Program-made: the position numbers and the translations under genes
The notes under the pieces: generated by a model
What the model saw: the letters and a program-made list of their open reading frames with translations, nothing else
Told to the model about the DNA's origin: nothing
Database searches by the model: none
Assembly: GCA_014529385.2 (NCBI GenBank)
Contig: CM043942.1
Span: 18,489,991-18,553,990 of the forward strand
DNA from: Adiantum capillus-veneris
Taxonomy: Eukaryota; Streptophyta; Polypodiopsida; Polypodiales; Pteridaceae
Direction: 5' to 3'
Length of the DNA stretch: 64,000 nt
Shown here: in pieces, positions 1-9,901 of the stretch
Numbering within the stretch: the stretch's first letter is position 1
Layout of the letters: each line of letters opens with the position of its first letter

Positions 1-1432
1 TAGTTGACCTCCTTTGGATGTTCCTTGTTGAATTTGGTGTAATTTTGTCACTTGGTTGGCCCGTTAGAGTATCGTGACGCTTTGTGCGGTTTTCGTCAGA
101 TAGGGACTTTAGGCTCCGTTTTGACAAACTTTTTCATAGCCTAACCCTTCAGTCGGTTTGTCGAGGTTATTGGCTTGCTGTCTATGAATTTTGGCTCATT
201 TTCGATCACCTTGGTTTTGTCGCCCTTTTGCAGGTCTTGCTAAATTAGGGTTTTCTGAGCGGCTTCCTTTACGCTTTTCAAGGTCATAGGCTCGATCCCT
301 AAGCTATAAGCATTGTGCCTTTCACTTTTGGTCCCATTTGGTGGCCTCTAGGTCTCCCTAACAACCATTCTACCGTATGTGTGCACAGGTTGTGATTGTG
401 ATGCCGGCGAGGTTTTGCGACTAACTGAAGTAAACAACACTTAGAGTCAGTGTTGACGAGCATACCTCTCATATCTGGTGTCGATCTGGTGACCGTGCAC
501 GATGGATGAGCTCCTGGAAGTCTCAACTGCTGTAGGGAGCTCTCTCTCTCTCACTATGGAAAATGACTCAAATGAGGGATTCTAGCCTAGCCTCTCTATA
601 TGTAATCGAGACTCCGACACCAAATTTTCCCATCTTTTACCTGTGGCCATAACTTTTTGCGAGATGCGGTTTAGGGTCGAAAATTTCCTGATTTGGATTT
701 CAGCTGCTTCAGTTTTACCACTTTTGCAGATTTCTCGAGTTGGAGGTCCCTTCATGACGGTGGTCATTTTGCCCTGTCACCTTTGCAGTCCTTATTTTTT
801 CTGTGTCTTCTTTACCTTGCTCTGATCAGGCGTCTCTTCTTTTGTGTTTCCATCTGGATTACGGATTTTTTTCTATAATTTTTGCTAGAAAATGGTTAAA
901 ATAAAGTAAATAAATCCCAAAATAACCCGAAAATAGAAATTCTAACCTAGAAAAATACCAATGAAAAGCAAAACACTTTGTAGCTCACTTTTCTCTCGTC
1001 TATGTACAATCTCGCTCATTCTCGTCAACCTTGGCCTATTTTTTGCTGTTTTTAGACAGTTTTTGGCCAGATTTGACTCTCTTTATAGTCTATACACATC
1101 CCTAGGGGCTCATGAATGATGATTTGGTCCCCAATTCTGATTAATTACGAGGGCATATTCTTTTTCCCAAAATCACACAATAAAACGCAAAAATGGTTGA
1201 AAAATTGCTCACAAACATTGCCCTCTAATATATGACATGAGTCTGCATTGGAATGCCTCCCCCCCTCCTACTTGGAGTCCTCCTGGACGACAGGGTATCG
1301 TCAAGGGTATGTGTTGTGCATGGGTTTGAACTCATGCTAATGCAGGCCTTGTAATATAGCCCTATATGCATGTGCAGTCAATACATGTAGAAAGAATTTA
1401 TGCGGTGCAGGAGGAAGGTATAAGTGATGCGC
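1..1432 (-). other. Family A copy 1, 3' non-coding region
   Basis: No gene is supported here. On the minus strand a purine run at 1256-1269 (AGGAGGGGGGGAGG) is a candidate polypurine tract, but the sequence after it does not begin like the copy 1 5' LTR (TGTTGGAGCCCC). The related element at the right edge of the window also has about 1.2 kb of non-coding DNA between its last open frame and its LTR, so this may be the equivalent 3' spacer. Confidence 0.4.
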
Positions 1433-2884
1433 TTATTGGCATTTGTCGTTGAGGTTTCCTGTGGTATCTTGAATTGGCTGGCAGATTTTCTTTGCAAGTA
1501 GTAGTTGTAACTCTACCGCTCGTTGTTTGATTGTTTTCCACTGGTTTTGAATTGGCGTATGTGGTTCCTTTGAAGTCGATATTGTCGTATCTGGTGGAAC
1601 ATTCTTTCTTTCTACCTTGATGACTTGTGTCTGATACATCCTTGTAGTTTTTTTCGTGGATTCTGTTTGTTTCCTCGTGCTATTTGCATGATGTTGCTTG
1701 ACCTTGACAGTTGTAGATAGCTGCACGATTGTCATCTTTGTCCGCCCTTCTTGTGTTGTTGGCTCGTTTTGAATTGGCAATTTTGGCCGCCATACCAATA
1801 TAGTCCGTTGCATATTTGACAGATTGACTATGTTTCTTTGAAGTTGGGCTTGTTTTCGGTGTTTTGTCTGTTCTTCTGACTCTTTTTTTATAGGAATTAG
1901 GCTGTCGTGCCTTATCCAAACTTTGTATTTCCGCTTTTGATGTAATTGTGCCTCGGTCAGCTCTGTACGCCGTACCCAAACTTGCCTGGTTCCCTGCATG
2001 GTTGCTGATTTTTGATAAGACGTTGCTGGACTTGTAAACTTTGTTTGTTGTTGGGCAGATTTTTGCGGTTGTATTAACTTTTGTTTCCTCCTTGACATGA
2101 ATTGGTTATATGATAAGAAGGGTTCTGAAAAGTTTTCCTTTCTGAACAGTGCCTCATTCATATCCAAATCAATGAATACCCTGTTAGCTTTCATCAATGA
2201 CACTGCTAAGATACACGGAGTTGCTGACCTACTTGGTGGCAGTACATGGAATTTTGTAGTGTACGGGTGTTCCTGCACTGTGATTGGTATTATAATAGAC
2301 CACAACGTGGTCACCTCAGCACCCGATGCTACTTTCAATTTGTATGTCTCTGGGATCGTATTCATTGGTCCAAGTTTCTGAAAGAGCTCAAAGCTGATGA
2401 CACTCATTTTTGCCCCAGTGTCAAGTAATGCATAGATTTCAACTTGTTTTGTGCCTGCATAAGATTTTATGTAAGGAATACACCATGTATCTTCCAAGTC
2501 GTCGATGATGCTATCGTCCTGAGCCCTAAGGTCTGTCATGGTCTTTTCTAATTCGTCGCTTTGTATATCCGCTTCGATTGTTTGGGATGTTGAAAGAGGA
2601 TATTCGTAAGTCATCATTGGGGTGACCATGTTTATTGTCCTGAGAAACTGCTTTCGTTTAGCAATCCGTTCCTTTGCTTCTTGTTGTGCCTGGTCCTGAA
2701 TTCTTTGTTGTTCCTGTCTATAGGTTTTTCCATAATGCAGTTGAAACAACATTTCCGGTGTTAAAGGTAGATGATATTTTTTTAAACGACACCCACTAAT
2801 CCAGTTCGGCATTTCTTTTCCATCTAGTGTCGACAGTTTTACTGCTCCGCTGGACGATATTTCTTGGATCAAATAAGGCCCCAT
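1433..2884 (-). CDS. Family A polyprotein tail: integrase GPY/F end plus second retropepsin-like domain
   Basis: This 483-residue stretch is in the same frame as the pol segment before it and is separated from it by a single TAG. Residues 1-50 look like the integrase C-terminal GPY/F module (it opens MGPYLI and ends in a KKYHLP segment). Residues 140-245 look like an aspartic protease: a hydrophobic strand, LLDTGAKMSVIS with the catalytic Asp at 155, an SGAEVTTLW segment, and ILAVSL...VFIDLD near 225-241. The rest is basic and Gln-rich, with three similar motifs (VWVRRTEL, VWIRHDSL, VWRPKLP at about 302, 322 and 364). Plant gypsy elements normally have one protease, before RT. The function of this second domain is unknown; it could be an active protease, a decayed one, or a structural domain. 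Confidence 0.75.
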   Translation of the reverse strand: MGPYLIQEISSSGAVKLSTLDGKEMPNWISGCRLKKYHLPLTPEMLFQLHYGKTYRQEQQRIQDQAQQEAKERIAKRKQFLRTINMVTPMMTYEYPLSTSQTIEADIQSDELEKTMTDLRAQDDSIIDDLEDTWCIPYIKSYAGTKQVEIYALLDTGAKMSVISFELFQKLGPMNTIPETYKLKVASGAEVTTLWSIIIPITVQEHPYTTKFHVLPPSRSATPCILAVSLMKANRVFIDLDMNEALFRKENFSEPFLSYNQFMSRRKQKLIQPQKSAQQQTKFTSPATSYQKSATMQGTRQVWVRRTELTEAQLHQKRKYKVWIRHDSLIPIKKESEEQTKHRKQAQLQRNIVNLSNMQRTILVWRPKLPIQNEPTTQEGRTKMTIVQLSTTVKVKQHHANSTRKQTESTKKTTRMYQTQVIKVERKNVPPDTTISTSKEPHTPIQNQWKTIKQRAVELQLLLAKKICQPIQDTTGNLNDKCQ

Positions 2885-2911
2885 GCCTCTTTTCTTTAGC
2901 TTTTTGGCATG

Positions 2912-5900
2912 CTATTTAAGGGTGTATACTAAGACATAGTCGCCCGTTTTAAAGTTCTTGTTCTTGACATGTTTGTCAAAAAACTCTTTCTGTTGTCTTT
3001 TTTTTGCATAGATGGCCGCTACAGCATTGAGTCGTAACTCATCTAATTTTTCAAGGTCCTCTAACCGTTCTGAAAGTTCATGCCCCGTCCAGTCCAATTG
3101 TTTTGCTACCCTTAGTGTGGGGATTAAAAAGTCAATAGGCAATATTGCATTTAACCCATATACCATATTAAATGGTGTAGCATTGAGTGTTGTTTTATAT
3201 GCAACTCGATAGGCCCACAATGCCGAATAGAGCATATGATCCCAATCTGTTCTTGTTTCACTAACCAGTTTCATAAGAACCGTGCACAATATTTTGTTCG
3301 TCGCTTCCACTTGGCCATTGGCTTGTGGATGATAGGGTGCAGATTTGCGATGAATTACCATAAACTCATTTAAGAGATGTTGGATAACTTCATTTACAAA
3401 GTGTGTCCCTCTCTCACTCACCAGCTCGATTGGAAGGCCATAACGTGTAAACACATATTCATATAAGAATTGTGTCGTGGTTCTAGCGTCTGCTTTCATT
3501 GTGGCTTTTGCTTCCACCCATTTGGTCATGTAGTCCGTGGACACTATGATATATTGTGCTTGTGAACGATACGCTGGTGGAGTGATAGGACCAACAAAGT
3601 CCAATCCCCATTTGGCGAATGCTCGAGCACTCATCATTGGTCTTAAAGGCATTTCGTCTCTTTTAACTGGTACCTTAGTGCGTTGACATTCATCACACCT
3701 TTTCACGAATTCTGTTGCATCTTGAATCATGGTCGGCCACCATATACCTTCAACCATAATGATTTTTACGGTTCTCTCTGCTGAAAAATGACCACCTGCT
3801 ATGCCTGCACGAGCCTGTTCCATTAATGGAAAGTAGTCATTTTCATGAGGAACTAACCTCAGCTGGTCATCAGTTCCTCTTTTGTACAATTGGTCACTAA
3901 TGAGGGTATACCTATTTGCTTCGATTTGTAAAGCCTTTTGTCTGGCTTTAGACCAATCTCCTGGAAGCTCCTTATTAGTCAAATAATCCACAATAGCATG
4001 ACTCCATGAGGGTGTTACTGTTACTTGGTATAATGTGGCATAATCCACAGTGGTATTGGATGTGCAAAAGTCGCATTTCTTGATGTAATTTGCTACATCG
4101 CCTGCCATTCCTGGCCAATACACTCCAAGTTTTCTTAATTGTTCATACATCATTTGATTTCCTCTATGGAATCCCCCTGTTTGTGTGTGGGTCTCCTCTA
4201 GATACACTTCGTACTCCTCTTGGCCTATACACAACCTTAGAATCCCATCGTTTCCATGATGGTACATTCTTCCCGCAAGCATTGTGTAATTTCGTGCTTG
4301 TCTAATGTCTTCTACCGTGTCTTTGTCGTCAAGATTCATTCCATATGTGAGCAACGGAATAATTTTCTCTGACCATTTCGGTACCATCTCTATATTAAAC
4401 AGGTATGCGTCTGGGAGATCATCATCTACTCCGGTAGCTTTTTCACCATGTAGTAATCGAGAAAGGTGGTCTGCACTTTGATGAGTTTTTCCTTTCTTAA
4501 CTACTACTATAAAATCAAACTCCAACAACACAATCAACCATCTTACAATTCGTCCCGTGTTGCAAGGTTTGTTTACTAAGTACAAGAGTGCCTGATGATC
4601 CACAAAGAATGTGAATTTGTTCGAGAGTAAGTAACGCCAAAATTTCTTTACAGCATATATCATACCCAATCCTTCTCTTTCAGTGGTAGTACAATTCTTT
4701 TCCGCACTGTTGAGTTGTCTACTAGCATAACTGATTGGAAAATCCGTCTTTCCCTCATCTGGTTGTGCTAATATACAGCCTATTGCAAATGCCGAAGCAT
4801 CTCCATGTACATGGAAGATCTTTGACCAATCTGGTGCTTTTAGAATTGGTGCAGATACCAGTGCATCTTTTAGTTTCTGGAATGACTCCTCACATTCATT
4901 TGTCCAAATGAAGAGCGTGATTAGACTATACAAGGGTTTTGCGATTACCGCGTACATGTAGATAAAACGTCGGTAGTATCCACAATGTCCCATAAATGAT
5001 TGTACCTCTCGTACAATGTTTGGTCTTGGCAATTCTATGATCACCTTTACCTTGTCTTCATCAGTGGTAATTCCATTAGCCGACACTATGTGGCCTAAGA
5101 TTTTACTTTGTCGTACCATGAATACACATTTTTCTGGGTTGAGGCAAATCCTATACGTTCTGCATTTTTCGAATACCTTTCTCAGATGATCTATATGGTC
5201 TTCTCTCAATAGAGAATAGACACACAAGTCGTCCATGTAAATATCCAAGAATTTTCGCAAGTATTCTTTAAAAGCGTGTGTCATTAATCTCTGAAATGTG
5301 GCTGGAGAATTGGTCAAGCCAAATGGCATTACCCTAAATGCATATATGCCCCATTCTGTTGCAAATGCTGTTTTGTATTGATCTTCTAGTTTGACCCCCA
5401 ATTGGTTATAACCAGAGAATCCGTCCATAAAGCTATAGGCTTGCTTGGCTGCCACTCGTTCCAGGACGTGTTCAGTGATAGGAAGAGGGTAGTTGTCTCT
5501 TATTGTTGCTGCGTTTACCTTCTTGAGATTCACACACACTCGTAATTTCCCATTTTTCTTGGGTACCACCACTATCGGGGACACCCAGTCAGTGTGTTCT
5601 ATATCATAAATAAATTCAGCCTCCATAAGTTTGTCTATCTCCTCTTTTATCCTTTTGGCGAATGTCTCATTATACATGTAGGGACGTTGTTTGCTTGGCT
5701 TTGCATCAGACTTCAGAGGGATTGAATGTTCACAAATGTTAGGATCCACTCCCTTCAAATCTTTGTACGACCATGCAAATACATCTCGAAATTCCTCGAG
5801 TGTTTTGATCAGTAAGTCCTCTTCTTCTCGACCTAGATCTGTGGCAATGTAAGCAGGTCGAGGATTTTCTCCTGGCTCTGCTAAGTCTATTTTCTTGGCG

Positions 5901-8239
5901 TTCTCTGGCCCATCGTAGGACTCATTTGATTTAGGCTCCCTCATTGGTTGCTGAACCACCAATCTTCTTTCCTGAATGGTGTACTTACAATAGTGAGGAG
6001 GTACATCTATCCTTTTACTCCCGTCACTAGCGTTCGCTCCATCGCTACTTTCCATTGCAGTTGTCCATACATTTTTAATTTTTTGTTTCAACTCATTGTA
6101 TCTCGTTTTTCGTTCAATTTTCTTCATAATTGGACTACCACAGACATTCAGTTTTTCTGTTGCAACTCTTTTTTTTGGTTTGCTGGTTTTCTTAGGTTTC
6201 AATAGTCTGGACTTAAATCCTGAGTCTTCAACAACCTTAAGAAATCTTCCTAACACTTTATCCTTAGCACAATCAACAACATGAATGTTCATAAGGAAAT
6301 GTGTCTTACCCTTAAACTCTGGCATGGGTCTCAACCTGGTTGGTGTACTGATGTGGTGTCGTTTACTCTTGTATCTTTTTTGGCGTCTCTCACTTTGGTT
6401 TGGGAAATTGTAGAAGACGTCATTGTCTTGATCTTGATTGTCGTCTCCCTCTGTATTTTTCGACTTCTCGTCATCCGCGTTATCCTTGTTTTCACTTTGA
6501 TCAGAAGAATCATAAAATTTTTCTCCTTCCTGCTTGATTTCTTTAGTGGGGATGTCCACATAGCCCACTATCTTAATCTCAAGTTTCGTTTCTGTTTTAT
6601 TGATCCTCATATTCTCAGTATCTACCTCGTCCTCGTCCTCCTCCACAATTTTGCTCAACATGTAGTATGGTATAATATCGTAGCCATTCTCATCACAAAA
6701 TTTGGTGGGAGTGACTTCATTGACGCATATATCCAATGTAGCCAAAATTTGAGACCATTCTAGGGGTTCAAGCTTCTCTTCAGTAAAAGGTTCTCGTATA
6801 TAGGCATCGTCTTCCAAGACCCTCTCTAGTGTCCTTTCATCGTGGTCAAATTCACTACATTGAGATGCTCCACACATCCATATCTCTTTTTTCTTACAAA
6901 GCCACGCTGGGACTTCTGATCCACTAATAGTGGCTGAGTCAAATTCTTCCACAGGGGTTCTCGTGACATCATGGTAGCTATGATTTTTCATGTTTACGCG
7001 TGTAGTAGCTTCAGCATGTCTTAGATACAAATAATCATACCCCCAGTCCTGCACCATTTTGAGTTGCCTCATGAACGGCCTAGCAAGGATAATTTCATAG
7101 TTGTTCTTCTTGCCGAAATCTACTATGGCAAAGGTATGTTCGTACTCTATTTCAAAGGAAGATACCACAATTGCCTCAAGAAATCCTATAGGCCTTTCTA
7201 TGTGCTCATCCGCCAGTTGCAATTTCATTCTAGTTGTTCGTATTGCTGGTTTTCCCCATTTTTCCCATAGCAATTTGTTCGCAATGGCAATGCCAGCTCC
7301 ACTATCAAGTATTGCCTTAGTCTCTATGACATTATACTCAACTGGTAGGGTCGTGTTGCCGTCTTCACCCTCACAATACTCTCCTACCTTGTTGAGTGGC
7401 ACTGGTCTAGTGTTGACTTTCTTCGGTTCTGTGTCATTAAGCTCGGTTTCGAAGAACTTAAGAGGCGTCCTTATGCCAAATTTTTCAAGACATTTGCCCA
7501 CTTCCGTCCACATGCTTGGCCTAATTTTTAGCAATTCTGCCAATGTGATTGTACACTTGACCGGAGTGGTCAACAAGTCTGTCAGGATTTTAGTGTCCAA
7601 TTGATTCGAACCGCCTATTCTCTGAGAAGGTACTCTTCGAATTTCTGACGTTACCTCAGAGTCCCCCATATATGATGGCAAAGTTCTGAGAGATTGTGGT
7701 CTGCTATCTTCGGATGCAACTGAACCATTATCCCCTTGAAATGATTTAGCGTCCAAATCCCATGGAGTCTTATTCAAGTTCAGCTCCGAGAAAGGCGCTG
7801 ACTCGACTGTTTTTGTCTCATATTTTTCTTGAGCTTTTCGCACCGTTTCCCATAGCTCTTCAGGCCAATTTTCTTCCACAATAGGGTAATATGGTGGAAA
7901 ATATTTCAGTGATTCATCAGTGCTATTAGGTACGTCTTTTGCATCCTCTACATCCGGCAAGGATTTAATGTTTTCTATCTTGTCGGGTATCCTTTGTTCG
8001 GTTTTGTGAGGTGTTTCATTGTTTGGTGGTTTGATTACTCTATCTCCTGCTTCCATAGGTGGAGGCTCCAGTAAAGCTTGTGCAGTTTCAATCAGCTGTT
8101 TGCACATCTCTAGTCTTTGTTTTTCTATCTGTGGATATGGATATGTCATCCACCTTTGCTCTAGGGTCTGTCTGTTCTTCAATCTTGCTTCATATTCTTG
8201 CAAGATTGCATCTAAGGGTTCATTGATCTTATCTACCAA
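2912..8239 (-). CDS. pol: Family A copy 1 pol: protease, RT, RNase H, integrase
   Basis: A 1,775-residue open segment. An acidic N-terminal linker precedes the first protease (LDSGAG, Asp at 312; EIILARPF at 382-389, where copy 2 has the usual ILGRPF). After a Lys/Glu/Asp-rich spacer, RT follows, with VPKKNGKLR, MPFGLTNSPATF and YMDD at 1001-1004. RNase H begins near 1140 (HVHGDASAFAIG). Two H2C2 zinc-binding modules follow, near 1350-1390 and 1480-1520. The integrase core has the first Asp in WGLDFVGP and Glu in GQVEATNK, but the middle catalytic position reads SERGTHF, Glu in place of Asp (codon 3413-3415). The first codon is TTG and lies inside the larger gag-pol frame, so it is not a real start. 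The segment ends at a TAG that interrupts the frame before the GPY/F module. Confidence 0.92.
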   Translation of the reverse strand: MVDKINEPLDAILQEYEARLKNRQTLEQRWMTYPYPQIEKQRLEMCKQLIETAQALLEPPPMEAGDRVIKPPNNETPHKTEQRIPDKIENIKSLPDVEDAKDVPNSTDESLKYFPPYYPIVEENWPEELWETVRKAQEKYETKTVESAPFSELNLNKTPWDLDAKSFQGDNGSVASEDSRPQSLRTLPSYMGDSEVTSEIRRVPSQRIGGSNQLDTKILTDLLTTPVKCTITLAELLKIRPSMWTEVGKCLEKFGIRTPLKFFETELNDTEPKKVNTRPVPLNKVGEYCEGEDGNTTLPVEYNVIETKAILDSGAGIAIANKLLWEKWGKPAIRTTRMKLQLADEHIERPIGFLEAIVVSSFEIEYEHTFAIVDFGKKNNYEIILARPFMRQLKMVQDWGYDYLYLRHAEATTRVNMKNHSYHDVTRTPVEEFDSATISGSEVPAWLCKKKEIWMCGASQCSEFDHDERTLERVLEDDAYIREPFTEEKLEPLEWSQILATLDICVNEVTPTKFCDENGYDIIPYYMLSKIVEEDEDEVDTENMRINKTETKLEIKIVGYVDIPTKEIKQEGEKFYDSSDQSENKDNADDEKSKNTEGDDNQDQDNDVFYNFPNQSERRQKRYKSKRHHISTPTRLRPMPEFKGKTHFLMNIHVVDCAKDKVLGRFLKVVEDSGFKSRLLKPKKTSKPKKRVATEKLNVCGSPIMKKIERKTRYNELKQKIKNVWTTAMESSDGANASDGSKRIDVPPHYCKYTIQERRLVVQQPMREPKSNESYDGPENAKKIDLAEPGENPRPAYIATDLGREEEDLLIKTLEEFRDVFAWSYKDLKGVDPNICEHSIPLKSDAKPSKQRPYMYNETFAKRIKEEIDKLMEAEFIYDIEHTDWVSPIVVVPKKNGKLRVCVNLKKVNAATIRDNYPLPITEHVLERVAAKQAYSFMDGFSGYNQLGVKLEDQYKTAFATEWGIYAFRVMPFGLTNSPATFQRLMTHAFKEYLRKFLDIYMDDLCVYSLLREDHIDHLRKVFEKCRTYRICLNPEKCVFMVRQSKILGHIVSANGITTDEDKVKVIIELPRPNIVREVQSFMGHCGYYRRFIYMYAVIAKPLYSLITLFIWTNECEESFQKLKDALVSAPILKAPDWSKIFHVHGDASAFAIGCILAQPDEGKTDFPISYASRQLNSAEKNCTTTEREGLGMIYAVKKFWRYLLSNKFTFFVDHQALLYLVNKPCNTGRIVRWLIVLLEFDFIVVVKKGKTHQSADHLSRLLHGEKATGVDDDLPDAYLFNIEMVPKWSEKIIPLLTYGMNLDDKDTVEDIRQARNYTMLAGRMYHHGNDGILRLCIGQEEYEVYLEETHTQTGGFHRGNQMMYEQLRKLGVYWPGMAGDVANYIKKCDFCTSNTTVDYATLYQVTVTPSWSHAIVDYLTNKELPGDWSKARQKALQIEANRYTLISDQLYKRGTDDQLRLVPHENDYFPLMEQARAGIAGGHFSAERTVKIIMVEGIWWPTMIQDATEFVKRCDECQRTKVPVKRDEMPLRPMMSARAFAKWGLDFVGPITPPAYRSQAQYIIVSTDYMTKWVEAKATMKADARTTTQFLYEYVFTRYGLPIELVSERGTHFVNEVIQHLLNEFMVIHRKSAPYHPQANGQVEATNKILCTVLMKLVSETRTDWDHMLYSALWAYRVAYKTTLNATPFNMVYGLNAILPIDFLIPTLRVAKQLDWTGHELSERLEDLEKLDELRLNAVAAIYAKKRQQKEFFDKHVKNKNFKTGDYVLVYTLK

Positions 8240-8956
8240 TACTGACCCTCCTGCTCTCGAGATATCGTTAGCTCAGCTTCTACATCTTTTTGTTTTCGCT
8301 CACGTCTAGCTTTCATTTTTGCTCTTCATTATTTCCAAGGATTATCACGACTGACGCTAGACTTGTCAGTCTTGATTTCTTCTTGATTTTGATCGTTACT
8401 CTTGGGCTGATTGTCATTTTTCCTTGCTTGGGCTCTCGTTAAGACCTTAGAGGAATCGGAGTTTAGTTTTCTGACCCTCCACTGGACGGTAGCGCTCCCA
8501 ACATATTCAAGGTAGTTTTTGCTCCTTTGCTCGAGTTTTTAGGGCAATCAGGGATCAAGTGAGTAATTCCACACTCCGTGCAATATGCGTTGATCCTGAT
8601 GATTTCGTCATGAGGGCAGTCCCTCAGGCAATGGTCTCCTCCACACTTGTAGCATGGTCCTTTAGGCTATTGAGGTGCTCCTGGGGCTCCTCTTTGTTGG
8701 TGTGCAATTATTTGCCCGCTCATGCCTCCGTTGGCTATGAACAACAATGTTCTTTCATCCAGGCTATATCGTCCTTCTCCCGCTGCCTGTGCAGCAGTTG
8801 GTGGTCCTATATTTCCTATCATGCTCCATGTTTCTGGTGTAGAGGGTTCGTCGGTGGATAATAGACAGAGTTCGCCGCATATCCATTGGGCTCGTCGTAG
8901 TATGCATGCATAGGTACCAAAGCCTTCTCGTCAGACTCAATTACTGTGGGTGTGTA
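8240..8956 (-). pseudogene. gag: Family A copy 1 gag C-terminus with two zinc knuckles (broken)
   Basis: Two CCHC knuckles lie at 8616-8654 and 8544-8582 on the minus strand. Both have spacing Cys-x2-Cys-x3-His-x4-Cys, one residue shorter than the usual x4. The frame here differs from its flanks. A one-base loss near 8848 and another small change before 8260 shift it, and a 64 bp deletion near 8250 relative to copy 2 returns it to the pol frame, a net loss of 66 bases. An in-frame TAG also lies just before the first knuckle. The region would bind nucleic acid in an intact Gag. Confidence 0.75.
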
Positions 8957-9901
8957 TCATATGCTGACTGGTCGTAATCCTGGTAGAGGTGGTTGTTGTC
9001 CCAACACTGGTTGTGGTCTTTCTACGCCTACAGGTCTTGGTAGGTTGCCTGTTTGATATCTAGGCATCGGTGGGACTTGAGGAGATGTCGCCTGAGCTTG
9101 CGGAGCATATGGTCGTTCTCTCATATATCCCTTGTTATAATAACACTCCTCCGTCCCATGGTTTGTCCATTTTTGTTCAATCGCACACCATTTTGGTTGT
9201 TTAGCTTGTGGTTTGGAATACAAGTTAATCTTTTTAAGCACTTCCTCTACAAGCTGCTCTTGGCTTATTGCTACTTCCCCCTTCAGTGTTGTCTTAGCAG
9301 ACTTGCCTCCGCTTTGTTGTAAAGAAGAATCATCGTCAAGATCCTTGAACTCACCCTCTTTGTAGACCGCACAATTTTCCACAAGGTATAGAGCTTCCTT
9401 GGTTAAATCATTCAACGTTGTGCTCCTTTTCATATGTAAGTCCTTTTGAAGATCTGCATTCCTTAGTCCTTGGATAAATATAAGCATAAGTCTGGACTGA
9501 GTTGGCAGTTCTTCCACGGGACAGAACTTAACATATCTTTTTAATCGGAGGGCGGCCTTCCGCACGGACTCTCCATCTTTCTGTTTGAATTTATGGATTT
9601 GTGAGACTGTATTATGAGCTATCCCCCTTTGTGAGAATTCCTCGATAAACTCGTCAAACACTTCCTCCATAGACTCAAAGTCTCTTCGGTCCACTGAGTC
9701 AAACCATGTAGCCGCATCATCCTCTAAGGTTAAACCGAATCCTGCAAATTGGGTAGGAAAGTCTAGCACCTCTTCAGCTCTAATTACATGCACAAAGGCT
9801 GCTACATGATCTCTTGGATCCCTGCTTCCCGTATATTTCTTGTTTACCCATTTTTGCAATTGAGAAGGTCTAATTCTACGATGGTCTCCAAATCTCATCA
9901 T
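8957..9901 (-). CDS. gag: Family A copy 1 gag core (retrotransposon gag domain)
   Basis: A 314-residue segment with a typical retrotransposon gag core: DHVAAFVHVIRAEEVLDFP, then DDAATWFDSV, FIEEFSQRG, and an SVRKAALRLKRYVKFCP helix region. The core covers about residues 30-150; the rest is Gln/Pro-rich. Gag forms the virus-like particle. The segment is in the frame of the N-terminal gag upstream and pol downstream. It is bounded upstream by a TGA at 9920-9922, where copy 2 has CGA, and ends at a TGA where the 60.3-61.3 kb copy has AGA. Confidence 0.88.
   Translation of the reverse strand: MMRFGDHRRIRPSQLQKWVNKKYTGSRDPRDHVAAFVHVIRAEEVLDFPTQFAGFGLTLEDDAATWFDSVDRRDFESMEEVFDEFIEEFSQRGIAHNTVSQIHKFKQKDGESVRKAALRLKRYVKFCPVEELPTQSRLMLIFIQGLRNADLQKDLHMKRSTTLNDLTKEALYLVENCAVYKEGEFKDLDDDSSLQQSGGKSAKTTLKGEVAISQEQLVEEVLKKINLYSKPQAKQPKWCAIEQKWTNHGTEECYYNKGYMRERPYAPQAQATSPQVPPMPRYQTGNLPRPVGVERPQPVLGQQPPLPGLRPVSI

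Noticed and set aside
1-1255. 3' LTR of family A copy 1
   Set aside because: The sequence does not start like the 5' LTR and I could not find the TATA hairpin, GA run or primer-adjacent end there.
2097-2428. Plus-strand open frames opposite family A pol and its tail
   Set aside because: They are shadows of the minus-strand coding frame with no motifs; similar shadows at 6281-6763, 7101-7604 and 18881-19459 were left out.
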